From: Vespa crabro
Lineage: Eukaryota; Arthropoda; Insecta; Hymenoptera; Vespidae
Assembly (NCBI RefSeq): GCF_910589235.1
Contig: NC_060957.1
Span: 2,112,598 to 2,176,597 of the forward strand
Reading direction: 5' to 3'
Length of the DNA: 64,000 nucleotides
A program made the translations under genes and the position numbers. The notes under the pieces are model-generated. The model had not been told where the DNA came from. It searched no databases and saw nothing but the letters and a program-made list of their open reading frames with translations. Below, piece after piece: positions 10,334 through 22,009 of this stretch (position 1 is its first letter; each line of letters opens with the position of its first letter).

Positions 10334-12310
10334 TTAGCGACATCGTCGGAACATGAAAAGTAGAAATCTCATTCGATTCCTTCGAAAACGGATTCTATCG
10401 ACATAGAATAAATATAGTAATAAGAAAATAAAGTACAGGAGTAGATATAATACAAACAACAACGGAGAATTGGCGTGTAATATTAGTTAAACGTGATATA
10501 TAAAAACGATATAAATCCTATAGAAGTTGTGCCATCATTCAGAAAATGTTACCAGACGATTCAGCAGACGGCGATAATATAAGAATCAAGAAGCCTCGTT
10601 TTAAACGAAATCAAGGGTTTTGATATAATTTCGTTATATTATACGCCTCTTCGTCCGTATAAGTCCACCGAGAAAACATAAAAAGTTAAAATCTCTTCAC
10701 ATTTCTTTGTAAACGGATTCTACCGATGCGGAATAAAGAAAGGAACAAAAAAATAAAGTACATACGAGAATGCAATACAAATAGCTTCGGAGAAATTTCG
10801 CGTAATATTAGATAAACTTGTGATTCTCAACACAGTTAGGTAAAAAATGATATAAATCCTATAGAAGTTGTGCTACAGTTCAAAAAATGTTACCATACGA
10901 TTCATCAGATACAGTAGAATATAAGAAGCTTTGTTTGAAACGAATTCGAGCTTTTGAAATCATTTTCTAACATTTTACGCCTCTCGGTCCATATGCTAAC
11001 ATCGTCTGAACATAGAAAGATGAAATAGGTAAAAAATGCAATAAATCATAAAAAAGTATTGCCACAGTTCAAATAATGTTATCAACCGTTTCATTAGACT
11101 GCAGTACATAAGAATCCTAATTCGTTTTAAACGGATCTGAGATTTTAAAAATTATTTCGTTACTTATACGCTTCTTCGCTAGTATACGACCATCGTCAAA
11201 ACATGAAAAGTGGTAATCATGTCTGATACCTTTGAAAACTGTTTCTATCAAGGCAGAATAAAAAATGTAACAAGAAAATAAAGTGCATGCATGGATACAA
11301 TACGAACATCAATGGAGAATTATCGCGTAATATTAGAGTAACGGCCTATTTTTGACACGGGTAACTAGAAAACGTTATAAATCCTATAGAAGTTGTACCA
11401 CAAAAATATTACCAAATGATTCAGTAGATTGCTTTAGAAAGAATTTAGTATTATTCTGAACGAATTCGAATCTTTTGATATTTCGTTACGTTTTAAGCAT
11501 CTTCGTTCTCATATGTGCATCGTGGAAACATGAAAAGTAGAAATCTCGTCCAATTCGTTTGAAAATGAATTCTATTGACGCAAAGTAAAGAAAATAACAT
11601 GAAAATATAGTGCATGTGAAGATAAAATACGAACAGCAATGGAGAATTAACGTATAATATCAGAGAAATGTGCAATTTTCTTCACAAATAAGTAAAAAAT
11701 GATATAAATCTTATAGAAGTAGTGCCAAAGTTCTGAAAATATTACCAAACAATTCAGCAGATTGCTTTACATAAGAATCAAGCATCGTTCTATATGGATT
11801 CGAAGCTTCTCATATCATTTCGTTACGTTTTAAGGCTTCACCCGTATATACCCATTGTGGAAACATGGAAGGTTGAAATCTCATCCGATACCTTTGAAAA
11901 CGGATTCTATCGACGCAGAATAAAGAGAGAAACAAGAAAATAAAGTGTACGCGAGAATACAATACGAACAGCAACCGAGAATTAATGTATAATATCTAAG
12001 AATCTTACGTTTTTCGACACAAATAAATATAAAACGATATGAATCTTATAGAAGTAGTACCATAGTTCAGAAAATGTTTCCAAATGATTCAGCAGACTGC
12101 TCTACATGAGAATCAATCCTCGCTTTAAATGGAATCGACGTTTTTGAAATCATTATTTAATGTTTTACGCCACAAGATCCAGGTCCTGTATTCGTCTGAA
12201 CATGGAAAGAAGAAATCTCGTTCGAATCCTTTGAGAACGTATTCTACCGATGCAGATTAAAGACATTAACAAGAAAATGAAATTCATGGGGATGCAATAT
12301 GAATAAGTAT
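10334..12310 (-). repeat. Diverged ~330-bp satellite, block 4b (minus orientation)
   Basis: The landmark GTTACCA(A/G)ACGATTCAGCAGA and variants occur near 10537, 10887, 11078, 11407, 11738 and 12075. Spacing is 329-350 bp apart from one short unit of about 191 bp. Units here share the variants CAGAATAAAGAGAG, ACAAGAAAATAAAGTGCA and AAATGATATAAATCCTATAG, so this block looks like a subfamily distinct from blocks 2 and 3. Confidence 0.86.
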
Positions 12311-12735
12311 TGATTCCTTCGATGATAACCGTATACGGATATAGAGGCGTAAAACGTAAGGAAATAATTCCAAAAACAACGAATCTGCTTGAAAAGAGGC
12401 CTTATTCTTATTTAAAATAGTCTGCTGATTTCTTTGGTAACATTTTCTGTAAGGTGGCACTACTTTTATTGGGTTTATATCGTTTTTTAACTATTTATGT
12501 CACGAATCGCATGTTTCTCTGATATTCTATACTAATTTTCCGATGCTTTTCATATTATAAAATCGTATGCAATTTATTTTTTTGTTACTTTCTTTTTTCT
12601 GCGTTGATAGATTCCGTTTTCAAAGATATCAGACAAAATTTCAAGTTTTTATGTTTCCACGATGAACGTAAACAGGCGAAAAAGTGTTAACCTTAACAGA
12701 ATGATATTCGAAGCTTCTAATCCAACAATCAAAAA
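12311..12735 (+). repeat. Diverged ~330-bp satellite, block 5 (plus orientation)
   Basis: After a fourth orientation switch near 12305 the plus landmarks return: GGCGTAAAACGTAAGGAAA, GTCTGCTGATTTC, GGTAACATTTTCTG (12439), GTTACTTTC and TTTCCACGATGAACGTAAAC. It decays into T/C-rich sequence after 12735. Its variants resemble the array at 22.4-24.4 kb more than block 3. Confidence 0.8.
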
Positions 12736-13012
12736 TATTTCTTTCTTCTTCTTCTTCTTCTCCATTTCTTTTTCATTTTCTGCACACTATTGTATTATAT
12801 CTGTAGGTATGAACGAGGTCGCTGCAACGTTAGTAATACAACTTGCGTTTACTGACGAAAAAGAGAGAGGGAGAAAGGGAGATAGATAAGGATCTATATA
12901 ACGTATTATTGTATTTATTTATTTATATGTGAAATTAATACAAAATAAAGTATTAATTTGGAAAAAAAGACAATTATATTTTTCATTAGATAGATAAAAT
13001 CATATATTGACA

Positions 13013-13057
<45 letters not shown>

Positions 13058-13740
13058 CAAAAAGGTTTCTATTATGGTATAATTATATATATTAAATAAC
13101 GAAACGTAACGTTTCGTCTTGGTTGAATCGTGCTTAAAAGAATATTATACATCCACACAGCATTACCACGGGTCAGTGTTTCTGACCGAATGGCGTTTAC
13201 ATGATACGTATTTCAGCGTTGAATAATTCGTCGGTTTGTCTGCCATTTTGATGAAAGGGTGTACGTGAAATCACGTCTGCTTACTGAGCATCAATTCTCT
13301 CGATTCCGAACGACGAAATAAACTTTTTTGTATCCTCTAAGCGCACACGGAGACGAGAAAACTCTATCTGTAGTCTCTGCGCTGAAAACTCATTAAATCT
13401 CAATCATGATATACCGAATCGTTTGAACCGCTAAAGACAATCGTTTTTGGGGGTGCCTCTGTTAAATCACAATTATTCGCCTTCTGTATAAAATCTCGAT
13501 GTTCCAACAATAATTCAGTCAAACGTCGGAATAATATTGAGGCCACAACACCATAATTTAGTCGGGTCCAATCTCTCTTTATATATGTTACAAGAGATGG
13601 AATTTTTTAAAAAAAGGAAAGGTTTTGTGCTTAAATATATAAAAGCAAAGTATCATCGTTCGGCATACGTGTCGGCGACAAAATGTCAAAAAGAATCGGT
13701 GAAATTCGTCTCTTCTTTCAGAAGAGAGGCTCTTCAGCTC
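12736..13740. other. Spacer with TA tract, probably decayed rDNA external spacer at its right end
   Basis: Contains CTT/TTC-rich sequence, a (TA)n run at 13016-13053, and a small perfect hairpin ACGAAACGT-A-ACGTTTCGT near 13100. From about 13130 to 13740 it lies just upstream of the 18S relic, where the external transcribed spacer would be; nothing diagnostic is visible. The open frames at 12662-12889 and 13537-13749 show no known domain, and the latter runs into the 18S start, so both are likely spurious. Confidence 0.5.
13016..13053. repeat. (TA)n microsatellite
   Basis: About 18 uninterrupted TA dinucleotides. Confidence 0.95.
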
Positions 13741-13743
13741 CTT

Positions 13744-14165
13744 AGTTGATCCTGCCAGTAGTCATATGCTTGTCTCAAAGATTAAGCCATGCATGTCTCA
13801 GTGTATGCCGAGCTAAAGTGAAACCGCGAATGGCTCATTAAATCAGTTATGATTTCTTAGATCGTACCCACATTTACTTGGATAATTGTGGTAATTCTAG
13901 AGCTAATACATGGAAATCAGAGTTCCGACCAGAGATGGGAGGAACGCTTTTATTAAATTACAATCAATCGATGGCTTATGTTCTACATTCGTCTATCGTT
14001 TATTTTGATGACTCTGAATAAGTTTAAGCTGATCGCACGGTCTTAGCATTGACGACAAGTTTTTCAAAAGTCTGTCTTATCAACTGTCGATAGTAGGTTC
14101 TGGGCCTACTATGATTGTAATCGTGCTCGTTGAAGTGTTCGCAGTTGTAGAGAACGGGTAACTAA
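13744..14165 (+). pseudogene. 18S rRNA 5' relic
   Basis: Starts with AGTTGATCCTGCCAGTAGTC, the conserved 5' end of eukaryotic 18S rRNA, with TGG changed to TAG. It continues through ATATGCTTGTCTCAAAGATT, CCGCGAATGGCTCATTAAAT, GAGCTAATACATGG, AGATGGGAGGAACGC and TATCAACTGTCGATAGTAGG. The order is that of roughly the first 380 bases of 18S. Conservation is good at first, then substitutions accumulate in positions normally invariant, e.g. the helix AGTAGGTTCTGGGCCTACT. After about 14125 a 35-bp insertion interrupts, then ACGGGTAACT, then similarity ends. Most of 18S (well over 1 kb) is missing. Not functional. Confidence 0.9.
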
Positions 14166-14538
14166 TACGCACCAACTTTCAGGTGAGTCAGTGAAAAACA
14201 TCGAGTAAGTCTCTGGTCGTCACTATCCCCGATTACTGGCTTTTCGAACATAAACGAGAGGCACTCTTTCAGGTATCCGATAATCTGACGTATCCAGGGG
14301 AGAGTAACAGATATGTATGTCAGATCATTAAATCATAGGAGAGACTTCGATAGAAAGGGGTTGACATCGAACGAGAGAAATAGAGAGAGGGGTTGCCCGT
14401 GGAGCACCAAAGCTTGTGCCTAATACTGTCGTCCTCTTCCGTGTTCTCTATAATCGTGGACAGAGTGCTTGCTCGCTTGGAGTTGTTGCATTTAAACCAG
14501 AGCAATTTATGTGCGCCTGAGAACGTACAAATATGTAC
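14166..14538 (+). other. Collapsed 18S 3' region and internal spacer 1
   Basis: Lies between the 18S 5' relic and 5.8S. AGATCATTAAATC near 14323-14335 may be the remains of the 18S 3' end (GGATCATTA in the intact gene), which would put internal spacer 1 at about 14336-14538. The spacer assignment is by position only. The overlapping open frames on both strands are chance products. Confidence 0.45.
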
Positions 14539-14710
14539 GATTACCGTGAATGGTGGATTACTTGGCTCATGGGTCGATGAGGAATACAACTATTTGCGCG
14601 TCAATTTGTGAATTGCAGGACACATGAACATCGACATTTCGAACATACATTGCGGTGGACGGATACAATTCCAGGACTACGCTTGGGTGAGGATCGTTTA
14701 AATACACGAC
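14539..14710 (+). pseudogene. 5.8S rRNA relic
   Basis: Near-complete 5.8S: GGTGGATTACTTGGCTCATG, GGGTCGATGAGGAATACAAC, GCGTCAATTTGTGAATTGCA, GGACACATGAACATCGACAT, TTCGAACATACATTGCGG and the tail GAGGATCGTTTAAATAC. The intact insect gene has CGATGAAGAACGCAGC where this copy has CGATGAGGAATACAAC. Such C-to-T and G-to-A changes in core positions are expected in a dead copy with CpG decay. 5.8S pairs with 28S in the ribosome, but no 28S 5' end follows here. Confidence 0.9.
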
Positions 14711-15240
14711 ACTATTTGTGCTCGAGACTTAGGTGCTCGGTCTGCGACGTAAAGCGAATATTGGGTTGTTTGTTGGCAAGAGAGATTCTGTTGAGAGTTT
14801 CTTGGGTCGACCTCGCCTTAAATGAATCATAACAATGCAAATTTGAACATATAAAGAAAGCGATCTCAAAGTTATTCGCAGTAGTGCCTTTACGGTGTAA
14901 AATATTATTACACAATCGAATATCACGTCGATCTCTCGCTCGTGGTCGCCAACGCCTGTAAAGGAGTGGTGCATCTGGTGGTTTATTTTGTCCACGAAGT
15001 ATGCCTCCTTTTCCCTGGATTCGAACAATTAAGTCGGGAGAGATTTTCGGACAAACGTCCACCACTGCTTGACACGATTCGAAAAGGTGAGGTTCGTATG
15101 ACGAGGCGTGTCGAGCAATCGAATCGTAACATTAGCTCTTTCGCGACGATATTTCGTCGTCGCGGTCGTGCCTTAAATGTTTGCTTGAATTCTCCTGCTC
15201 ATGTTCTCGAATTTTTTTGTTTGAGTTTGTTGTGTCTCTT
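14711..15240 (+). other. Probable internal spacer 2 remnant; expected 28S 5' end absent
   Basis: Follows 5.8S directly and is richer in CpG than the surroundings (GTCGATCTCTCGCTCGTGGTCG-like stretches), as expected of spacer or expansion-segment DNA. The conserved 28S start (GACCTCAGATCAGGCGAGA-type) is not found before the sequence turns AT-rich near 15240. Open frames 14712-15065 (minus), 14729-15028 (minus) and 14942-15295 (plus) overlap each other in this spacer and show no domains. Confidence 0.5.
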
Positions 15241-16022
15241 TGTTCACTCTTGGAAAAAATCTATAAATACATTTGGATCTACATTATCTATATAATTACT
15301 ACGATTAGAAATGATCATAAAATCTATGGAGTGTTTTTTCAACTGTATCTTTAAAGACCTTTAATTTATCTTCAATCGTTTTCTTAGTACCACAAAAATA
15401 CCAGGTATCAGCATTTTTGTATCACTTATTATAATAGCAACAAAATGCGTTTCTTTTTTTCATACACGGGCACATTTCTTCAGGAAAAAGCAAGGATACA
15501 TAGATTGTTTGTATTGTCATCTGAATGTATTGATTCTTTTATATGGAGATATTACCGATAAGTAACTAACGACCGGAATAATATCTTTAAAAAAATCAAA
15601 ATACTTTAAATAACAAAATTTTATGAATCAATATATGTATATGTATGTGTATTTCTCTTTTTTACTTATAAATATTTATTTAATTTATAAAAGTGTAAAA
15701 TTTGAAAAGACGAAATATCGATGAGTGCAAAATAAAACTATTGAGCGAAACATGTAACGAATTACCGAACGAATATACAATAACTAATTTGAGAACATTA
15801 ATAATATGAAGAGAACAATCATTGAAAATATAATTAATTATGATAATTATTATATATTAATTAATAATAATTAATTATATCAGATCAGTAGTTTCGCATA
15901 TGAAAACTGCTTTATAAATATGTATTAATCGTCTGCCGTAAATGTGCTTCGATCAAAATAAATTTGTTCTTGTTACCGGATTTACTGGATGGTAGATAAA
16001 CTGTGTCGATATTATGAATTTG

Positions 16023-16023
<1 letters not shown>

Positions 16024-16112
<89 letters not shown>
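16024..16112. repeat. (GATA)n followed by (GA)n
   Basis: About seven GATA units pass into about thirty GA units with one ACAG interruption. Translates to poly-Ser/Leu on the minus strand, hence the spurious open frames there. Confidence 0.95.
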
Positions 16113-16119
<7 letters not shown>

Positions 16120-16398
16120 GGGGACATGAACTTTTAAATGTAATCACGGAAGAATAGGATTTTTTATATACAGCATGTTGTGGTCAAAATCCTTTTTCAA
16201 ATTACGTAAAATTTATAAAAGATACAATGAGAAAACCAATTAAACCTGTTAACCGAAAGGCCACGTTGTTAATTCCCTGCTAATATTCAGTTATTCTTGG
16301 TCTATAAGGGGAGATGAAAATGCATTTTTATTGACGCTGCAATACCGTCAGGCCGAGTAGAAGAAACGAATTCAGTGGATCGCGTTATCATCCCTTCG

Positions 16399-16555
16399 TC
16401 TCTCTCTTTCTCTCTCTCTCTCTCTTTATTATTATATCTATTTCTTTATCTATTTATCTCTCTTTCCCTATTTCTTTCCTTCTCCTCTTCCTCTCTCTCT
16501 TTCTCTTTCTCTTTATTTTTTTCTCTCCTTTCTTCTCCCTCTTTCTCCTTTCAAA
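16399..16555. repeat. CT-rich simple repeat
   Basis: TCTCTC runs with TTC, TTTA and TCC variants. Confidence 0.85.
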
Positions 16556-17739
16556 ATTATTACTGGATATAACGAATTTGAATTATAATTCGTGTGGCAA
16601 ATTGCTGAAGAGATACGGCCACCGCAATACATATTCGTGCGTGTATGATACGTGAAAAAATTTTTTTTTTATTTTCTTATTTTCTTTTATTTTTTTTTTT
16701 CATATTTTTTCCTCCGCCAGATATGAAGAGAGACGAAGAATCGACCTAAACGTCAAAGGACAACGACGTATATATATGCGTCCATGTACGAAGGTGTCTG
16801 GGATTCTGCATCAAAAGGCCTCGATTTTATTCGCTTTATGTACGTGAAAGAGCAAAGTGTAAACTTAACTTTTCTGATATTCGAGATAATAGAGTGGCTG
16901 TGCTATGACACGTACATACACGAACGAGCACACGTACGTATGCATACATTTCCGCACGCAAGTATCTGTTTATGCGTATATAAATATATATAGGTATACG
17001 TGGGTTTTGCAAACACCCAAGAGACTTACCATTTCAGTAATAGTTCGATGCTACGGTAAATGTGTTTATGCGTACGCATGCATGTGCGAGTTAACAACAA
17101 AGCGTGGAACCGACGGGATAGTGCGACGAGCAGAAATGATTTATCTAGATATCTCTAATATACCACCGTAAAATGAAGGAAATGACATTTACTAACTTGG
17201 CTTCGAGGCTTTTAGTTATTGATTATACTGAAATACAAGTGGGTAGAAATCTAATTTATGGAAAGACAGAAACGAATGGCACCGTCACCATCCTTCTGCT
17301 TTCTATGCTTTTCGTCTATCTGTATCTTCCTCTCTCTCTCTCTCTCTCACTCAATTCTATTCTTATTTCGTATTCCTTTACGTGTACTTCTTCTGTCTAT
17401 CTCTCTCCAACGATCTCCCTTGCGTTTTGTGCTATTATCGAATTTCGAGTCTTCCGAAAGTTTTGGGCAAGCCTTCAAAGTAGTGACACTTCGAAATCGA
17501 CAAAGAAATTCATACCGAAACGTTCTAGCCGAAGCAAACTCTTAATGATGCCAATTAAGTCAGAAGGGTGGAATGTCCCCCATGCGCTATTCTTCGACAT
17601 ACTGCGATTCTTTTGTAATGAGAACCTATTGTAAACGGTAGGGTAACTCGACCAACAAGCCATTTTGCTTTCTATCGTGCGGGCAAGCTCTCGTGCGAGT
17701 AAGTTAATTTTCTGAGTATATTCCTAGGTAGGCGTGTGG

Positions 17740-17835
17740 ATGTGTGCATGGGCTCATATGCGCGTATGTGTGTATTTGTATGTGTGCGTATATGTATGCG
17801 TGTGTGTGTGTATGTATGAGAAAGAGAGAGAGTGA
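17740..17835. repeat. GT/GTAT-rich low-complexity tract ending in GA repeat
   Basis: Alternating GTATGTGTG-type sequence, a short (GT)n near 17800-17812, then AAAGAGAGAGAGTGAG. Purine-pyrimidine alternation in the first part. Confidence 0.8.
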
Positions 17836-18298
17836 GAAATGGTACACACATGGAAAGAGCAACGGCTTTAATGTGAGAACCGCGTTGTGGCCTTATTTGC
17901 ATGTCAATAAATACCTTCCAACGCGTTCTTGCACGCGAGCAATTAGCGCATTAATAAACCCCTTTCGCGGTTTCTGATAATGTTTCATAAAATATTATTT
18001 TCGAATTAATCGCACTTTAATTAATATAAAAATCGCTACGAATTTATTAAAATTATTATTATTTATTTATTATTATAAAGAATTATTATTTATATCTTCT
18101 TCTCCAGTGTTATCATCTGCCAATTTCATTGCGCGATTTTCCTCTCGCGAAGGTGCGAATTGCAGGCGCGCATTTTGGAGTGTAATAATACTATAACGAA
18201 ATTTCATAATGCTAAATGGATGAGATATCGTCCTGCTGCATTTGCGTTCCATTATCAATTAACTAACATTTCGCTGTGGTTGCAATAGGACATGTGAC

Positions 18299-18325
18299 GG
18301 GTGACGGGGTGGGGTTGAGGAGGGG
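18299..18325 (+). other. G-quadruplex candidate
   Basis: Four G-runs of 3-4 separated by loops of 4 (TGAC), 1 (T) and 7 (TTGAGGA) bases. This fits the usual G3+N1-7 pattern and is unusual in this AT-rich window. No gene is recognised beside it. Confidence 0.55.
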
Positions 18326-19177
18326 ACAAAAAATTAAGGAAGAACTTAATTAGCGTTTCTCTAAGAAGGAGTCATGAAAGAATGATGCTCGTCATTTTTC
18401 ATAGCTAATTCAGGTTGTCGAGATGCAAACACTTTTCTCGAAGGGCTACTCTTCCTTTATCCTCTCTCTTTCTCTCTTTCTCTCTTTTTCTTTCGCTCTC
18501 TCATACACTGGCTCACTCATTCTCACTATGTATATCGTGTAGAGTAGATCGGCTCTGTAGTCAGCAGCAGCAGCAGCAACAGTAACAACAACGCTCGAAT
18601 ATTTGTTTCGAAGTGTTCTTTCTATTTCTATGCTGGCTCCTCCTGCTTGCTTCTATTCTAGTTCTGTCTTTCTCTCTCTCTCTCTCCCTCTCTCGATTGC
18701 TCTCTCTCGCTTTTTCCGTTCAACTTCCTCCTCTCTTTCTCTCTCCTCTCGCCGTCGGTACGTTATTACTATTTCCCGTAGTACCTGCCCTCTTTCTTTT
18801 TTCCTTGCCTTTGGCTTCCTCCGGCATCATCCTATAGGATAGCTCCTGACGTGTCCCATTGCTATTTCTCGAATATCTCCGAATATACGTATATATATAC
18901 TACCAGCGTTTTTTTTCTCTTTCTATTAAGCCCTCTTTATTTATCTTTTACGAAGATGTTTCAATGAATTCTTTTTCATCGTCTTTGCCAGAGATAGAAA
19001 AAAGATCTCTACCAAAAGAAGAGTAAAAGTAATAAGATACGCGTATTTATCGCGTACAAGGACAGAGACGTCCCGCCAACGGAAAAAGAGTAACCTAGAA
19101 GCGGTATTGAATTATTTTTGATCACTCAAAAGAACTTCATTTTTTTGTAATTAATACGGAAAAGCAAAGAAAGACCA

Positions 19178-19322
19178 TTCGTATATTGGAGGAGAGGCGT
19201 ATAACGTAAAGAAATGATTTCGTAAGCCTCGAATCTGTAAAAAACGAGACTTGATTCTTATGTAACACTGTCCGTTGAGTAGTTTGCTAACATTTTCTGA
19301 TCTGTGGCACAACATGATTTGT
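19178..19322 (+). repeat. Stray ~330-bp satellite fragment
   Basis: Plus orientation: GGCGTATAACGTAAAGAAATG, CCTCGAATCTG, ACGAGACTTGATTCTTATGT, GTTTGCTAACATTTTCTGAT, CTGTGGCACAAC. Less than half a unit, lying about 120 bp before the 28S relic. Confidence 0.8.
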
Positions 19323-19439
19323 TTTATGATTTGTTTTCTAAGTATCGTAGTCGCATTACGTTCATATTTCGAAACGAGCATTTTCATCGTATCTTTTATA
19401 TATAGAAATATTATATATATTTATATTGCATATACGTAT

Positions 19440-20300
19440 ACCACGGGATCTCGTCTATTCGGCATTTCCAAGCCAAGGCTTGAGTCTCAACAGATCGTAG
19501 TACAACACCCCGCCAGGTACCTAAGTCGTTTATAGATGGTTCCGAGTCTCGAGCGAACTGTGAGACTCAAGATTGATCGTTAGAGAATGCACCGTTGCTT
19601 GGTATGGCGAACTTGGCTCAACGTTGCCTGTACGGCAAACGGGGCTCATGCAATGAGCGGCCCGAGGACGAATCATCTAGTAGTGTCACATTGTTTTGAG
19701 TCTTTCGACTCACGAGACTCCTAGAGATATCGTTGCCTTCTTTGACTAGAAAGGATACGGCCTTAGAGGCGTTTAGGCATAATCCCACGAATAGTAGCTT
19801 CGCACCACCGGCTGCTTGACCGAGTGCGAGAACCAACGTTTAAACCTGTGGTTCTCTTACTAAGCAGGATTACTATCGCAACGACTAGTTCAATAGGAAT
19901 TTAGTCATCAGTAGGATAAAACTAATCTGTCTCATGACGGTCTAAACCCAGCTCGCGTTTCCTATTGGCGGGTGAACAATCCGACACTTGGTGAATTCTG
20001 CTTTGCAATGATAAGAAGAGTCGATATCGAAGAATCAAAAAGCGACATCGCTATGAACGCTTCGCCGCCACAAGACAGTTATCCCTGTGATAATTTTTCT
20101 GACATCTCTTGCTGAAAACTTTTCAACCCAAAAGCATCGATATACCGTGCTTTCGCAGTCTCTATGCGTACTAAACGTCGAGATCAAACCGGCTTTTGCC
20201 ATTTTGCTCTAAGCGAGGTTCCTTGCTGAGCTGGCCTTAGGATACCTATGTTATTCTTTGACATGATACGTGCGCCTTTTCTGATTCGTCAACGCGATTG
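19440..20300 (-). pseudogene. 28S rRNA 3' relic, inverted relative to the 18S/5.8S relic
   Basis: The minus strand reads as the 3' part of insect 28S rRNA: GAATAACATAGGTATCCTAA with GGCCAGCTCAGCAAGG, TATCACAGGGATAACTG, GCGTTCATAGCGATGTCGCT, TTGTTCACCCGCC, GAGCTGGGTTTAGACCGTC, GTGCGAAGCTACTATTCG, GGGATTATGCC and the segment at 19700-19770 near the 3' end. Substitutions occur in universally conserved positions, e.g. AAATTATCACAGGG for AAGTTACCACAGGG, so the copy is dead. Similarity fades upstream of about 20300 (minus-strand sense), although 20340-20450 is still unlike the surrounding spacer. The segment containing the R1 and R2 insertion sites (TTAAGGTAGCCAAATG) lies further 5' and is absent. 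Confidence 0.93.
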
Positions 20301-21314
20301 ACTACCAAGAATTGAATTATGCTTTTTTGCAAGGTATTGATTCGGAACACGTTGACTGAAGAACCCTTGTGAGCGCTTTAGCCCATATTTTTACCTCTGA
20401 AGCAGACTCTAAACTACCTCCCTCCAGCTTTGCTTCGGCAAGGGTGAGAGTGCGCTCGGAGAATAGGTCGTTTGTATATGAGCCATATTATTTGACGTTG
20501 TTCGTATAATTTTCTTGACTGTACTCCGCAATGTATCCTTTCTCTATTTATCTTTCTATCTTTCTCTTTCTCCAACTCGTAAAATATAACACTTTTCTTA
20601 TCACAAAGCTGATATGCACTTTTTCTCCCAGTTGTTTCGCGATAACGGGCTTCCAATATAGTAAATTTCCTAACGAGGGACTCTTCTTCGTCACGGCTAC
20701 ACACATCTTAAAATTCACGATAATACGTAAAAGGAGAGAAAGAAAAAAAGCTCTATGGATAACTCGATGGATGTTTACTCAAATATTATTAACTATAGAT
20801 ATCTCAAGATAATAAGATTTTTAATTCTCTATAGAATTGTATGATTACGATTAATTCTAATAACAAATGCATCAATAGAAATTTCGGCTTTGTTCATCCA
20901 ACTTTTTTTTCTTTCTTTCTTCTTTTTTTTTCTTTTGTCATACGCACGTATCTCGTTTAGTAATACACAATTTTGTTTTGTATGCATGCAATAATATTTG
21001 TTTCCAGTAAGAAAAATTTGTAATATTGTTGGTGGTGTTGACATGTATCTACATTACTCGTGAACATTTACAAGAATTGCTGAAAAGCTCACTTCTTAAA
21101 AGTGGAAGCAGAGAAAGCCTTAGATAGCTGGCTGGCTGGCAGAGAGAGTAATCGGTTTCCTTTATTTTGTGTGAAAAATTTTTTCTACAGTAAAGAAATA
21201 TCTCTAGGTAGATACGACGAGAAAGAAAAGAGCGAGCAGTGCGGTAGAAAAAAAGAAAAAATGAAAAAAGGAAGAAGAAGAGGAATAATAAAAAGAGGAT
21301 GAAGAAAAGAGAAG

Positions 21315-21322
21315 GAAAAAAG

Positions 21323-21389
<67 letters not shown>

Positions 21390-21390
21390 C
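21315..21390. repeat. (GA)n microsatellite
   Basis: GAAAGAGAGAGAAAG-type start, then about sixteen pure GA units. The reverse strand gives the spurious Ser/Leu-rich frames. Confidence 0.93.
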
Positions 21391-21947
21391 AGAACACAAA
21401 GAAAGAAGAAAAGAGAAGAGATTGGAAAAAAACTAGAAATATTACCCGTAGAGAATTGGACGTAAGTGATCTTCTATCTTTAATGCACATCATACATATA
21501 TATATATACATATGTAGTAAGTTCTCGTACATATTTTACTAATTAAGAATATCTTAAAATTATTTAATTACATTCCTTTCGCTTTTCTCTTCAGACAATG
21601 CGAATAATTAAAAAAGAAATTTTTTCTACAAAATAAAATTATTACTTTACTTATGTGATACATTACTGATAATCAAATTTAAATTTCTTATAAGGAAGTA
21701 AATAAATTTATTAAAAAAAAAAAATAAATAAATAAAAACGAAATTTTTTATCTACATAATATGAATTAAAATTATTTACAAACTATTCAATTAATTTTCT
21801 TTCATTTCATTTTCTTAATCTTAAGAAAATAAGAATGATTAAAAGACAGAATTTACTTATAAAATCGAACTATTAATCCTATTTGGAGAACAAACTATTA
21901 CAACAATTATAAATTCATATTGAAAGTTAATTAAATCAATGCAAAAA

Positions 21948-21948
<1 letters not shown>

Positions 21949-22007
<59 letters not shown>
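21949..22007. repeat. (TA)n microsatellite
   Basis: About 29 uninterrupted TA dinucleotides; potential cruciform-forming tract. Confidence 0.95.

Positions 22008-22009
<2 letters not shown>

Larger units (their letters stand above)
15241..19177. other. Simple-repeat-rich spacer without recognisable gene
   Basis: AT-rich DNA with several CT/GA tracts (16024-16112, 16399-16555, 17331-17351, 18459-18500, 18671-18750), a GT/GTAT-rich tract (17740-17830), a CAG/CAA tract (18563-18595) and a G-rich quadruplex candidate (18299-18325). The longest open frame (17173-17634, plus, 153 codons) shows no known domain and draws its middle part from a CT repeat, so it is not called. Confidence 0.55.

Noticed and set aside
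14393..15295. Several overlapping open frames around 5.8S
   Set aside because: They lie over rRNA and spacer relics.
15912..16572. Ser/Leu-rich small proteins
   Set aside because: Encoded by GA/CT dinucleotide repeats.
17173..17634. 153-codon open frame, plus strand
   Set aside because: No recognisable domain; middle part is CT repeat, overlapped by other frames on both strands; no splice or promoter evidence.
19440..20300. R1 or R2 insertion in the 28S relic
   Set aside because: The insertion-site segment is missing from this relic, and the R1-clade element lies 30 kb away in the microsatellite.
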